Assembly: GCA_948567375.1 (NCBI GenBank)
Contig: OX419760.1
Span: 44,888,001-44,952,000 of the forward strand
DNA: 64,000 bases
Direction of reading: 5' to 3'
Source of the DNA: Lunularia cruciata
Lineage: Eukaryota > Streptophyta > Marchantiopsida > Lunulariales > Lunulariaceae
Position 1 is the stretch's first letter. Every line of letters begins with the position of its first letter. Shown here in pieces: positions 12,271-23,700 of the stretch. A program made the position numbers and the translations under genes. The notes under the pieces are model-generated. The model saw only the letters and a program-made list of their open reading frames with translations, ran no database searches and was not told the origin of the DNA.

Positions 12271-12697
12271 TATAACAATATGGAGTTTAGCTATGAATTT
12301 AGTTAGGACTAATGAAGTAGTGAATAGGCCAAATTAACCTAGAATATTCTAGAAGTATCTAGAAAGCTTCTTGGGAAGCTTCTCTGTTAGCTTAGCTTGC
12401 ATCCCAAGTAGGTAGCTTCTAGAAGGAAGCTTCTCAAAACTTCCAACTAGCTTAGTTTGCACACCAAGTAGGCAACTTCTAGAAGGAAGCTTCTTGAGAA
12501 GCTTCTAGGTTAACTTGGCTTGCACTCCAAGAAAGCGGCTCAAGGAAGCTTCTTGAGAAGCTTTTCAAGAGCCTTGTATGCTCCCTATAAATACCAAAGC
12601 CAAAGCTCATGCTAGGCATTTGGAGTTTTCTCATACTCAAGTGTCCCAATGTGATCTTCCATTCTCCTATTTCTCTCTTTGGTCTTGATCTTTTATA
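12271..12697 (+). repeat. Family-1 3' LTR, copy C (427 bp)
   Basis: Starts TATAACAATATGG (G to A at the second base), follows the purine tract GGTGGGGGAATA, and ends TTTTATA. It contains CTATAAATACC near 12584 and several GAA/TTC units. The four-unit array is damaged here, with one unit mutated. Confidence 0.9.
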
Positions 12698-13319
12698 TAT
12701 GGAGCATCAGAGTCTTGAGTAAGAAACCTTTTGCTTCTTCTTCTGGGTTTCTCTTGAGGGTTCTCTTGTCCTTAGAAAATTATACTTTCTTGTTAATCCA
12801 AAGGGATCACAATTCAAATTAGACCATGAGGAGTTCTTCCTCCTACCTCTTTTTGTTACCTCTTTTTACCTCTCTTTGTTAGGGAAGAGCTTTGCCTCTT
12901 CACTTCAAAGTTCTATTGTATGAGTGTGTTTACCTTTTTAGGCTCTTCCATGTATAAGTTCCTACCATTCTCTAGCTCTTCCTTCTACATGTCCTCCTTT
13001 GCCTTTGGAGTGTAGATTACCTTGTGAACCTTTTGGATAAGCAAGGTGTAATCAACTACATCTGGTTAGACTTCTTGGTATTGGGGCAAATGAGCTTCAT
13101 CATTTGCAAGGCCAAACCTACCAAATTTATTACAAAAATCACTCCTTTGAGAACCTATTATCTTTATTCTTGAGTCATTCTCTCTTGTACTTTGGTTTTC
13201 ACTCCACTCAAAAGGTCTTCTTCTTCTTATCCTTCAACATCAATCTTTCATTTGGCTTCTTGTTCTTGTCCTTCATTTGAAAGATCTTCTTCTTTCCTCC
13301 TTTAGCCTCCACCTATTCT
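12698..13319. other. No gene seen; repeat-like pyrimidine-rich flank
   Basis: The first 50 bases (GGAGCATCAGAGTCTTGAG and onward) weakly resemble the end of family-2 LTRs. The rest is T/C-rich with no ORF or motif I can support. Confidence 0.4.
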
Positions 13320-14060
13320 CTTTTGGATGCATGCATTTCTTGGGTAGGGCTAGGAGGTTCTTCAGCCCAACGTTGAGTTTCTCCTTGATCTTTGGTCTAA
13401 TTCCTACTCCTCTTGATTTGGAGTATATTACACATATTTCCATTGCTTCCTTCCTTCAAATCCCAATTCAAAAACTTGCAAGGTAAACAATCCTTCTTCA
13501 TCTTCTTCTTCTTTGGAGTCTTCTACCTACTCCTCCAAAGATACTATGACTTGAGAATTCTTTCTTGGTCTCTTAGCTAGGTTCTAAAACCTTGATGGAG
13601 TTGTACTCTTCTTCTTCATTATGGTGGTAGTTCTTTCTTCATCCATTGGTACAAACTCACCAAATTTTTATATCTAGCATTGGGGATTCTATATTTCTTG
13701 ATGAGTACCTTGCCTTTTGGTTATGAGGTGAAGTACCCCGCTAGATGGTAATGACTTAGAAATTTCTAATGCTCCTCCTTTGTGAGTAAGTTGAGCTCCA
13801 TATAGAAGTGTATGGCAAAGGGAGCTAAGTAAGTTGCTCCAACGTCTTCCTTGAACTCTATATGCATGCTTATTGCCTACAAGTTGAATATGTTTGCCCA
13901 ATTGACCAACTCTCCTTGATACATCTATTGAAAGAAGATTGATTCACTGTTTAGGTAGGTTTGCTTAGGTCAAAATAGTTTCATCATTGCTTCCACAACC
14001 ACTCTTTGTGCTAGGTCCTTGTAATTGCACACCCTCCATCCACTATTGCACACCTCTTCT
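13320..14060 (-). pseudogene. Decayed ORF of unknown function, probably retroelement-derived
   Basis: Read leftwards from about 14060, one frame stays protein-like for over 200 codons with only occasional stops. It includes WRVCNYKDLAQRVVVEAMMK, GELVNWANIFNL, MHIEFKEDVGATYLAPF and YMELNLLTKEE, then an acidic Glu/Asp-rich linker near 13510. The composition (an ordered domain followed by an acidic tail) and the setting suggest a mobile-element accessory ORF. I do not recognise the family. Confidence 0.4.
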
Positions 14061-15029
14061 GTTTAAAGGAGGTAGTTATTTGGTCACTTAGTGCTTTATC
14101 TACATGTCTAAACTTTATATCAAGGATCATTCTTCCAAGTGGACTTGCATCTGCACCAAGGACATTCCTCTAGTTCTCCTTGGTTCATGCATAGAGGTTT
14201 CCCACATATGTCCTATCATTTTTCCTTTCCTCCACTTCATCTTATAGATGATTCCAAGGTCAAGAAACTCCCAATTCCAAAGCAAAAAAGAAAGATGCTT
14301 GCTTTAGATTAGCTCACTCCTACAATAAATTGCCCACTTCTTCAATTGTTGGATTACTAAGGATTGCTTGAAATTCTTTCTCATTGGTTTCCAGGCAAAC
14401 ACCATGTTTCTTGTTGGGTGCAAAGGTGAAGAACTACAAGGCTTGAATTGCTACTTTCTTTGTGGCTTAAAGATTGAGATTACTAATAGAAAGTGAAATT
14501 GCTCCAAGTGGACTAGATCTTATAGCCAGGATTCTTCAGTCAATAGTTGGGGAGTCACTCTCCACACATGTAAGCCTCTTGTTGAATGTGAACCATCTTT
14601 GGCAGCAAGTCTTTAATCTAGGTGGCGGTGCATTCAAATTTGTTATATGATCTTTGGATCTAAAGGTCCTTAGTACTTGAGTTTTTTACCTTCAACCACC
14701 CTTCGGATCAAACTCCTTTGGCATTCTTCCCTAAAAGTGCCTTTGGCGCCATGCTTCTTCCCTACATACCATTATATGTACATATAGAGCTCCAAAGGAA
14801 ACTGAATTAGGAGATTTTGTTTCCCTCATAAGCAATTATCTTACAATGTCTTCATGACGAAGAGAGAAAACAAAAAAAAATAAAAATTAATTTGCTCATT
14901 AGAGAGTGTTCTTTTTGGAATCTTGGTAAGAACCAACCAAGGCTACCAAACCATGTTGTTCTTGTTTCACTTATACCTCCACTAATATTTTGCAATCTAC
15001 TCTAGTTGGCTTATAAGAGGTGCAGATTA
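14061..15029. other. No gene seen
   Basis: AT-rich DNA with isolated short ORFs only. It may be the 5' part of the same decayed element as 13320-14060, but no motif supports that. Confidence 0.35.
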
Positions 15030-15170
15030 TACACTAAGAGATGCAGATTGAGATTGTTTTAGTAATTCACGTAATCGTTGACCTTGTGCTAATTGATTTT
15101 GGGTAGATCTATCAAGATCAAAAGCAAATTGTGAAAAAGCTTCTAAATTTGCAAATTGAGCTAATTTTAC
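15030..15170 (-). pseudogene. atpA: Plastid atpA C-terminal fragment (nuclear plastid DNA)
   Basis: The minus strand reads [31 protein letters not shown] and [13 protein letters not shown]. This matches the C-terminal region of the plastid ATP synthase alpha subunit and is distinct from mitochondrial atp1. A stop lies upstream and the frame ends at a stop about 12 codons after LLKQ, so it is a fragment transferred to the nucleus. The flanks are not recognisably plastid. Confidence 0.8.
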
Positions 15171-16116
15171 TCACAATTGACAAAAATTCTCCATTCTCTT
15201 TGTAATTATTTTCCATTGAATGGTTTTGACTTGAGAAAACAATAAGTACTCTTTTTTTCTCCCAATGCCACAATTACTTATTGTTGTAGAGCATGGTCTC
15301 CAATACTTAAGTGAAATACTCAATTTATCATTGCAATGCTTAATGATAAATTTATTCATTTATCTATCATTACTAGCAATATTAAAATAAAGAGACATAA
15401 TTCTCTAAATAAATATCCACCTTTAATGTAGGTTGTTAAAAATTGGAAACATTTAAAGGTTCATCTCCTCTAAGAATAACATTTTCAAAAGTTTGAAGAA
15501 AATGTGATAGTATCACTTCATGTAAATATTTCTTAGCCATTAAATTGATATAGAAATCTCAATGAATTTTGGAAGATTTTTTATAGTACAAAGATACCAT
15601 AAACTCTATTCTTGCTTGCTTTATATATAAAGATATAGAAGATGAGAAGATGAGAATTTGAAACATATAAATTAGAAAACAAAAGAAAATTTAATAGAAT
15701 GAACTTTGATTATTGGAAATACCTTGAGGTTCTATAATTATTCCATCAACTTCATTCTTGCTTGCTTTTATATTTGATATCAATATAGAAGATGAGAATT
15801 TGAAAGAATTAATAAAAAAAGAATTAGCAAAAAATAAATAGATAGAATGAACTTTGAAGTCCTATAATTTCACTTAGAGATAGGTAGATACAAGACTGAA
15901 TTCCTATGAAGGTCCAAAGGTTTCAACCCCTTAAAACCTAAGAAAGTTGTTTACGATCTTATTACCGTATTTAATCCATAGGAAAGATCTTAGATATTTC
16001 TGTGGAAATCTTGAATTATCTTTAGAGACTTATAATAATTTATATTTTACAATTCTACTAAATTGATCCATTGTCTACGGAATGCAATGGCGGGTGCAAA
16101 CCAAAAGAGAACAAGA
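15171..16116. other. AT-rich spacer, nothing recognised
   Basis: Strongly A+T-rich. A minus-strand stretch near 15430-15530 reads KKYLHEVILSHFLQTFENVI, which might be further organelle- or element-derived coding, but I cannot assign it. Confidence 0.35.
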
Positions 16117-16133
16117 GGGGGTTTCAGAAATAG
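16117..16133 (+). repeat. Left terminal inverted repeat of the Harbinger element
   Basis: The 17-base end matches the complement of 31122-31138 at 16 of 17 positions; similarity continues weakly for another 15 bases. Confidence 0.65.
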
Positions 16134-16626
16134 GTTTGACGGATATCTACGGGAAAAATAACAAACTTCGTAATAATTTTTAGTGAACTCTGTAACGTTA
16201 CAAGATGGTAATAACTGAACGCTCTGTAACTTCAGTTAAGGGATATATTTAAGGGATATATTCAGCTAATTGCATTCATTTATAAAAATCAAATCCTACT
16301 TTACGGATGTTTTGGAACGCCGTAAGTAAATAAATGATTGTCAGAAAGAGTGACGTGTTTCCTCAAGAGGGTGGCCACGTAATCATTTAGTCACGTATTG
16401 ATGATCTGGTTTCGTATTCAAGATCCAAAATGGCCCCGCCCAACAATTCAAATTTCTAAACTGAAATTCTGCACACTCATGAGCAAATGTGCAAGTTGTT
16501 AGGCAAGTAATGACGGTTTTGTAGTTTCAAATTGGTGTGGGAAATGATCAGCGCCGCCGTGCGGCAACCAAGAAATTGATTAGAGTGCAACAATTCTCAC
16601 ACTAGGAGTGCAATAAACTTTTTGCA

Positions 16627-17929
16627 ATGGGAGATCAAGTACAGCGTTTTAGTGTAGGAGACTCCATTATTGACGATGCCGATCCAGGACGGATAGAGTC
16701 ATCTTTGGATAGGCAACCTCAACAGCCATTAGGGAAATTTAGAGACTTGTTGAGGATGTCTTCTTCTGTGCTTGGCAAAACCAAGGAGGATAAACAATTT
16801 TGCATGGCAACACACCATTACAGCCAAATACTGGATTATTTGGAGGACCCCGAGCATTTTGCACAAATTCATGGTGGGAACTGCAAAAAGCCCATTCAAA
16901 AATTGACCGCATTTAGTTTCATGGCAACCTTTTTGATTAGAGAGGGTATCGGATTTCCTACCTCTATGACAGGTGACAGACTTTACAAGAAATGGTTGCG
17001 GTACATGAAACAGTACAAAGAAACTCGGGAGCTCAAGAACAAGGCTACGGGAGAAGGTCTCACCAAGAAGGAATATAGCAAAGGGTGGAGAACTATAGAA
17101 GATAAATTGAATGGAATGTGCCCGCATTTTGCAAGAATTGAAGCCATGTTTGGGAGCAGAGCAAACATAAGTCCACCGGCAATGGTAAGTTTAGGAGATT
17201 GTAATCCTAATTTGAGCAAGATTTGCGAGGCTGGCAAGATGGAGGTCCATGAAGGTGCACAGGAGTGCTCCCATTTCTCATCTCCCCCAGTGGTGGTGCT
17301 CCCTAACTTAGGCCCTGAGTTGGTCGTGAACACCCAAGGGGTGGAAAGTTTAGCAAGTGGCATGGAGAATGGAATCCTATCACCAGAGGATGAGTCTCCA
17401 TTTGTTCCACCGACCAAGGACTCGCCTTTCATTACACCACCACCACCTTTAATTTCTACAAGAGATGGATCTGATTGTGTAGACCAAGAAGGGGAACGGG
17501 ACCCAAAGAGGAGGAAAGGTGGAATTTCTGCAAGTAAGGTACCAGAGAAGTATGTCATTGTCTCATGATTTAGCAAAAATTACCATGTTAAAGGCAGATA
17601 GTATAGAATACAGAGAGAGGTTACGACTAGCTGAACTAGAAGCCACCAACATGAGGAAGAGAGAGAAAACAATGCTGAGAATGGAAGCAGAGCATGTTAG
17701 ATTAGAGACAGAGAAGATGAAAATTGAAAAAGAGAAAAAATTGAGCGCAGATAAAAGGAAAGCTAGGGCAGACAAACACAAATTTAAGGAGAAGAGTTTA
17801 GAATCAAAGCGCACTCATGAAATCAAAATGAGTCTCATACAAGCAGGGAAAACTCTTGAGGAAATAAGTAACTATTTTAAAGTGCTCACTCAAGTTCAAC
17901 GTCCATCATACTCTACTAATAGTGAATAG
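16627..17929 (+). CDS. Harbinger ORF1: Myb/SANT-like DNA-binding protein with C-terminal coiled coil
   Basis: The first open frame (16627-17568, 313 residues) has a helical N-terminal domain with FLIREGIGFPTSMTGDRLYKKW (an MSL-type trihelix pattern) and GLTKKEYSKGWRTIEDKLNG, then a Pro/Ser-rich linker and a basic DPKRRKGG. A second frame (to 17929) continues as a charged coiled coil (RERLRLAELEATNMRKREK and onward) ending FKVLTQVQRPSYSTNSE. The two frames meet near 17560, so either one base is lost or gained or a small intron is missed. In PIF/Harbinger elements this protein binds the transposon ends and partners the transposase. It is the least decayed TE protein in the window. Confidence 0.65.
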
Positions 17930-18169
17930 TATACCACCATGTAACCTTTATTATGATTATAATAAAGATGAGTTATGGAAATTTGCTATGGAAACCTGAT
18001 GCAACTTGTTACCATTCAGTTCCTCACAAGTTTTTGTTTTTGATGTTGTCTTTACCACTCAGTCTGTTTTGTCATGTCTTTCTTGCACAATAAGCCCAAG
18101 ATGCCGCAAGTTGATGCTCATAGCTGCCCAAAAAATCTCTCATACCGCTTGTTGCCGCTCAATCCAATG
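17930..18169. other. 3' flank of ORF1
   Basis: AT-rich sequence after the ORF1 stop with AATAAAG-like signals near 17960. No further gene seen. Confidence 0.35.
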
Positions 18170-19018
18170 GAACATGGAAAAAAATAAAGGCAAGCAAGTT
18201 GTGTATGGTGCTTGTCGGTGCTTGTAGGCACTCATCGAGCGCTCATAGGCGCCCGTGGTCATTGGGTGCCACTGGGTGGCCCCTAGGAAGGCGCCCGTTG
18301 ACGCTCGTGGCCGCTAGGGTTCGCTTGACGATGCTGGGAAACTGCCATTAAGGCGCTCGTAGGCGCCCATAGGCACTTGTGGTCACTAGGTGCTGCTGGG
18401 TGGCCCCTATGTAGGCACCAGTTGATGCCCACGGCCACTCGTTGGCACTCGACAATCGATTTATGATATGATTTTTTGGCTCGTAGTTGCTCGGAGCCAC
18501 TCGTTGGGTTTAGGTTTAGGGTTTAGGGTGCCCACGGCTGCTTGGAGGCACTCGTTGGCACGCGTAGACGTTGAGGACCGCTCGTGATGTGTTTAGGGTT
18601 GAGTGTTTAGAGGGAAATTGCACCCATATTTGTAAGGTGGTGACAAGTTGGATACAAAAGGCACAATTCAAAATTTAGGGTTTAGGAAATACAAGAGTTA
18701 GACCACAATGAGGGTTCAATATGAGTTTGGAATATGAGTATGATAATATGAGTTCAATATGAATATGAGAGTTCACAAGTGTAAACTAAAACATAAATGT
18801 ATACATGGGGAGAAATGAAAATAATATGTATATAAATGAAAAGCCAATAGAACCTAAACCTATGACTATGGAGGTCGAGGAGGTGAAGAAGGAGAAGGAG
18901 ATGCACTATGGTGTCTAAGTGCTACTACTGCATCCTCAAGTCTACGACGGTATACATGATGTTGAATCCTAAATGGACTCAATGACCACCATAGCGGCCA
19001 CTTGCTCTCATCCAAGTC

Positions 19019-20407
19019 TCAATGCCTAATACCACTAGCAAGAAGAGGATAAGGGTCACAACTATAAGAACTCAATCTACCTGATGTCCACTCCTCTTCT
19101 ACCCAACTAATAGTAGGCCTATCGTCATGGACAAATCTGTCCAAAGCACTCATCAAAGGGTCAAATGACCAAGTGTATGATGCTCTATGTACCCTATAAG
19201 AAGGGAAGTGGGTAGGGTGGATAGCACCATGTGGATGGTTCCTATAATAAGAGAGTGCATAACTATCTATGATCAAAAGATCACGAAGAGGTAAACCTAA
19301 TGAAGTCAGATGCTCATATGATCTAACTCTAAGTCCTTTGAACTCTGAATCTTGATGTATATCTCTAGAGCACAAACATGCCATGAGGCGAGACCCGATG
19401 TGAACTCCCTAAGGGAGTTCAGACCACTGCCACATGCTCCATAGCAACCACTCCACTCCATCTGGAGTAAGATCTATCCACAAGATAACCTCAAAGCGTA
19501 GCAAACAGAACTAGATGAAATGGCAAACACCAGGACGGGCCACCCACCCTACAGGCCCGGATTGTGTGTGAGGGAACCAACCATGCGTAGTTGTCCCGCT
19601 CTCCCATGCCCGGAAACCGATAGCACCGTGAATCCATAATGAACACATACAAGTAACATCCACAATAATAATCTTCTTCCGTAGGAAGCTGGGAAAGAGG
19701 ATACATGGAATATTATCTCCTATTACACGAATCCTCTCTCTAAACTCAGTCTAAGTGCCCTGAGTCTCCACACTATGGGGTAACACATGGGTGGCATCAG
19801 TCTGGGTCTGCATCTCATGACGAGTATGGGTCTCGCGAGCAATAGTACGTGGTCTGGATCCAAGATATGCCACACAAGCCCTCAAATGAGCTAGACTAAT
19901 CTCACTCTCCTCTGCATGAGCTCTCATCTGAGCTAGACTACTCTCGCTCTCCTCTACCTGAACATGTGCACTCTCACACCTCTCTATAGCATATGCTAAC
20001 TCTTGTGCCTGATTATGTAATTGGAGCTTGTAACCCTCTGCCATGGCAGCTGCACCTAGTATGTCCATGTCCAAGTCACCTAATCTCTACTCTCTCTCCA
20101 TCTCAAAAGTAAGCAAGGTCTGATGCCTCTCCTCCTTTGCAGCAAGTAAATCCTCTTGCTCACAAAGGACTCTCTCTCGCTCTAGCACTAATCTTTCTCT
20201 CTCCTCTACACTTTCCAATCTACTCTCACGCTCAAGCACTAATCTCTCTCTCTCCTCTACACTCTCCAGTCTACTCTCACGCTCAAGGAGATTTCTCTCT
20301 CTACACTCAGCCACTCGTACACAATCATCAAAAGTGCAAGTGATGTCAACTGAACAGGAAGGAGGTGAAGGTACTCTGAAATGCATGGGGTCACCAACTC
20401 CCTCCAC
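19019..20407 (-). pseudogene. Unknown coiled-coil protein, decayed, with short tandem repeats
   Basis: 20407-19751 is one frame with a single TAG. It encodes a coiled coil with two copies of a 17-residue repeat (ERERLVLERESRLESVE) and a second repeat family (VEESESSLAQMRAHA / EESEISLAHLRACV). After a frameshift near 19720 the strand still reads protein-like segments (EEDYYCGCYLYVFIMDSRCY at 19706-19491 and FDPLMSALDRFVHDDRPTIS within 19384-19019). It probably belongs with the 20702-21343 ORF as one spliced or decayed gene of the nested element. Function unknown. Confidence 0.45.
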
Positions 20408-20701
20408 AGATGGAGGAAGGGGTGAAGGGGAAGAAGAGTGAAAAGGAGCTATCTCAACAAAGGGTAAGGGTTGTGTCTCAACACAAATCTATTGAACACC
20501 TGTTCACAAATGGTACATTTAGTTATCTATCAAGTACAAATTCATATTTGAATATACAAATATACAAGTTCACAAGTTCTTTAATTCAAGCTTCTTACAT
20601 GAACTCATTTATTAAATCTGGTAATGGTATATACAAAAGAACTTTGTATGTTTTCCAACATACAAAGATATGACAATATATATATATGACAAAACTCAAA
20701 C

Positions 20702-21343
20702 CTAAAAACTCAATCCCTCACCATCTTCATCCTCTCCCTCATCCTTCCCATCATTAGCAGTCTCATCCTCATCCGAGCTATCTTCATCCTCATGATCATC
20801 ACCATGCTCTCCCTCGTGTATAATCTCCTCCTCTCCATCACTCAGGTACATGACGTCCTCGTTTGGAATGAAACCTCTCTCCACAAAGAGATGCGTGAGG
20901 ACCTGTCCAAGGAAGGTGACTCTGAACCTACGCCCCTTAGGACTCATCACTTGGCTTTGCAAACTCCCCGCCTCCGCAATGATAGCTCTAAAAGCCAACT
21001 CTCCTCAATCATAATCTTCCACTCCAAATCTCCTCAACTTGGTCTTGGTGTTGAGTACCAAATGCCCATGTACAATCTTGGGCCTAATATTGGGTGCAAC
21101 TAGTGCACCCATCAACTGGAAGAAAGCTCTGAATGCAAGATATACACATTGCCTTGCAAAATATCTTTTTGCAACCCTGTCCCTTTGTGGAAACCAGTCT
21201 GAGACAGCTGTGTAAGGAATTGTCCTCCATCTTGGTGTTCTCCCCCTGGGCATGGCAAGTGCATCTCTAACTATATATGCAGTCAATTGAAATTGCATAC
21301 CTCTTACCAAACCTGTGCAAGAGACCTTGTCCCATGAACTCAC
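20702..21343 (-). pseudogene. Unknown ORF with acidic C-terminal tail (nested element)
   Basis: One frame of about 212 codons from MSSWDKVSCTGLVRGMQF to an Asp/Glu-rich tail (SDGEEEIIHEGEHGDDHEDE region), broken by a single TGA after GVEDYD. The middle (DWFPQRDRVAKRYFARQCVY and LAFRAFFQLMGAL) looks like a helical domain. It resembles the general shape of plant transposon accessory ORFs, but I cannot name a family. The next open segment downstream on the same strand begins at 20407. Confidence 0.45.
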
Positions 21344-22640
21344 AAACTCTGTACATGGAATGACCTACACAACCCACAAAAAATTTCAGCTCAAACTTCT
21401 GTCACAAGGACTTAGACTCAGGGGTGACGTTGGGTGGCGCTTGCACATAGTCCAAGAAATTGCAGAGAGCCGCTAGGTGCTACCGAGAGCCACAATCAGG
21501 GGATGCTAGGTGGCACCCACAGAGCGCCAACAGGGTGCTTGAGGCCGCACGGAGGCACCCGCGGACGCTTCCCATAGGCACAAGTCCGCTGGATGGCTCT
21601 GCGGGACTGCGCAAGGTCCACGCGGAGACACGCAAAGATGCTCACGTGAGGGGTTTAGGGAATGCCGATACGGCTAGAAGCCGCTTGTTGACACATGGCA
21701 ACACTGGTAGGTGCCACGGGACAGGGGTTCAGACAAGTAAGTCTGTGCAGCCCTGCGGGGGCATTGGGAGCCGCACGGGGTCATTGGAGGCCGCAGAGGG
21801 GCATTGGGTGGCGCATGGAGAAGGCGCTCATCCACAAGGGTTTAGGGTTTGGGATGGCTCTGGATGGGGTTGGATGGCGCAGGGAGGCGCTGGGTGGCGC
21901 TGATGATCTGAATGCAATTTACAGAAATCAACTTCACAAATCAAGATTGAATGACAAGAAAACAATGAGTAATGTTTGAAAAGTACCTCTGGCCTTGGAT
22001 AGTGAAGTCCAAGAGTTATTTTCAGCCCCATTACATTGAGATCTACCTCCCGAATTCCAAAAACAACAGTTTGAACTTGATGTTTGTCCAGCCAGCACCA
22101 CTTGATAAAATTGGTTGGGTGTTGAATGGTATGGAATGCAATGAGCCAATCTCCTTCCTGAGTATTTCTCATGTCGGGCCCGTCAACTATCTTCTTGTAT
22201 CCCTAGATTTCTGCCATGCTAGAAAGGAATGTGCTCTTGAATTCTAAAACTCTTCTCAATCACTTCTTCTCGGGTTGTGCTTCAAGCCAGCCAGCCAGCC
22301 ATGACCCTTGCCTCTCTCCTTCCTCTCCCTAATCTCAAAATGTCTCTCCTGCACACACACTCTTCCTCACAAAATGACTTTTGAATGGCCCTCCAACACC
22401 CTCTGCCTTTCAAAATGATCCTCGAATGGCCCTCCAGCACCTTTCTAAGTATAAACTCACGATTTTCTATTCCAAACACCCCACACACTCGAGAATAGAG
22501 CTTGCCAATGACAAGAAAGGAAATGAACACACGTTTATATAACCCAGGCTGATAGAAAAATACTCAATCCTGAACATACAAAAGTGGATTTTTCACACCC
22601 AAAGAACCCAAATCCCGAGCAGCAACATGCGGCACTCCAC
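21344..22640. other. GC-rich repeat tract and spacer inside the nested element
   Basis: 21440-21900 consists of repeated GGTGGCGC / GGCGCTGGG-type units, whose ORFs are low-complexity artefacts. 21900-22640 is unremarkable, apart from an AGCCAGCCAGCCAGCC run near 22287. Confidence 0.4.
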
Positions 22641-23126
22641 GTCACCAACCGGTGCAGCCAAGCGTCGCCCTCTTCACACAGCGCCTACCAGCACCGCCCA
22701 CCAGCGCCCACCAGCACCTATGAGTGCATGTTATATGTGGATAGTTTCGAGCGTCCACCAGCATCTACAAGCATCCACGAGCATCCACAAGAGTCTGCCA
22801 ACGTCTACGAGCGCCACTCTCAATTAATTTTTTAAGCTTGTGAGCAAGCATTCAAGAGTGCCACTTTGAATTGATTTTTAAGTTCACACCCAGCTCGTAC
22901 GAGAGCTCTGCTCATTTTTTCCACGTAATTGTGTCAAAGAGGACTTACAAATGTATAGATCAAGATTCATATTATTATTTTTGCATCCACATGATGTTCT
23001 TATCATAATATTACATCCAGAAACACTCATGGTCTAAGAAAACTACTCTAGGTCTAAGTTGTGGGACTATGAGAAATGAGATTAATACTCAAAATATATA
23101 TTTTATTATATGTAATCTCAATAAAA

Positions 23127-23381
23127 TCAATCAAGTAGATCATCATTGTTATAATCAAGGCAATGTTGCATCACCCTTGATCTACTTTCTTCTCTACCAA
23201 GTTCTATGCCCTGAAATGACATTTTTGAATCTATTTGAGTCTCCCCTATAAATCTACAATTGTCCTCTGACCAAAGGTCAGACCTATTGATTAAAAAATT
23301 ATGTAAAATAATACACATTGATACCCACTTTAACAAATAAGCATTTCTACTATTGTCTTTCAGTTGCACTCTTAGCTCACC
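23127..23381 (-). pseudogene. Harbinger transposase, 3' part of the gene
   Basis: Reads GELRVQLKDNSRNAYLLKWV, then SMCIILHNFLINRSD and a charged tail ending YNNDDLLD. This is the C-terminal region of PIF/Harbinger transposases, with the typical CIILHN motif. It is separated from the rest of the gene (29037-30142) by the family-1 retrotransposon, whose target duplication TCACC falls inside this exon. The two sides rejoin in frame at Leu-Gly-Glu-Leu. Confidence 0.8.
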
Positions 23382-23534
23382 TGTAACAATATGGAGTTTA
23401 GTGACGAAGTTAGTCGGGCTTACGAAGTAGAGAATAAGACAAAATAGCCTAGAATATTCTAGAAGCATCTAAGAAGCTTCTTAGGAAGCTTCCCAACTAG
23501 TTAACTTGCGCCCTAAGCAAGTAGCTTCTAGAAG

Positions 23535-23552
23535 GAAGCTTCTAGAAGCTTC
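23535..23552 (+). promoter_or_regulatory. Perfect four-unit heat-shock-element-like array in copy B 5' LTR
   Basis: GAAGCTTCTAGAAGCTTC is GAAnnTTCnnGAAnnTTC with exact 2-nt spacing, and is extended on the left by TTCTAGAAG at 23526-23534. It lies about 140 bp upstream of the TATA box, a normal position for a heat-shock promoter. The 3' LTR copy has one unit mutated (TTC to TTT). Confidence 0.6.
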
Positions 23553-23692
23553 TAACTAGCTTAGCTTGCACGCCAAGTAGGTGGCTTCTAGAAGGAAGCT
23601 TCTTGAGAAGCTTCCTAGTTAACTTGGCTTGCACTCCAAGAAAGCGGCTCAAGGAAACTTCTTGAGAAGCTTCAAGGGTCTTGTATGCTACC

Positions 23693-23700
23693 TATAAATA
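23693..23700 (+). promoter_or_regulatory. LTR TATA box
   Basis: TATAAATA within CCTATAAATACC, preserved in all better family-1 LTRs (near 5080, 5350, 12584 and 28919). It is the likely RNA polymerase II promoter of the element, with transcription starting roughly 30 bp downstream. Confidence 0.7.

Larger units (their letters stand above)
5193..12697 (+). mobile_element. Family-1 chromovirus, copy C (decayed, with three nested solo LTRs)
   Basis: This is a second family-1 element in the same orientation. Its 5' LTR is truncated (about the first 145 bp are missing) and split by a family-2 solo LTR. The internal region is split by family-4 solo LTRs at 7445-8136 and 11334-12020. The 3' LTR is at 12271-12697. 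The nesting order shows copy C is older than these insertions. Confidence 0.9.
18170..22935. mobile_element. Nested DNA element with GC-rich inverted subterminal repeats (class uncertain)
   Basis: The left part (18210-18620) is packed with variants of GGCGCTCGTAGGCGCC. The same motif in the opposite orientation fills about 22640-22880 and also 21440-21900. Candidate ends are ATGGAAAAAAATAAAGGCA near 18176 and the complement of GTGGAAAAAATGAGCA near 22906-22922. Subterminal repeat arrays of this sort are typical of CACTA and some other DNA transposons. A decayed two-part gene lies inside on the minus strand. No DDE transposase is recognisable, so it may be non-autonomous or carry captured sequence. 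Confidence 0.45.

Noticed and set aside
12698-12760. Another family-2 LTR end after copy C
   Set aside because: Only about 50 bases of weak similarity, with no TATTACA terminus.
15171-15900. Further plastid genes upstream of the atpA fragment (atpF expected)
   Set aside because: No atpF-like residues could be found on the minus strand.
16729-17576. Minus-strand ORFs of 132 and 197 residues opposite ORF1
   Set aside because: Shadows of the Myb/SANT-like ORF on the plus strand, whose domain content is recognisable.
18230-18620. Possible CRISPR-like or minisatellite array of GGCGCTCGTAGGCGCC
   Set aside because: Units are irregularly spaced and variable in a plant nuclear setting; better explained as transposon subterminal repeats.
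21460-21979. Plus-strand ORFs of 147 and 94 residues
   Set aside because: They arise from GC-rich repeat units (GGTGGCGC) and have no protein-like composition.
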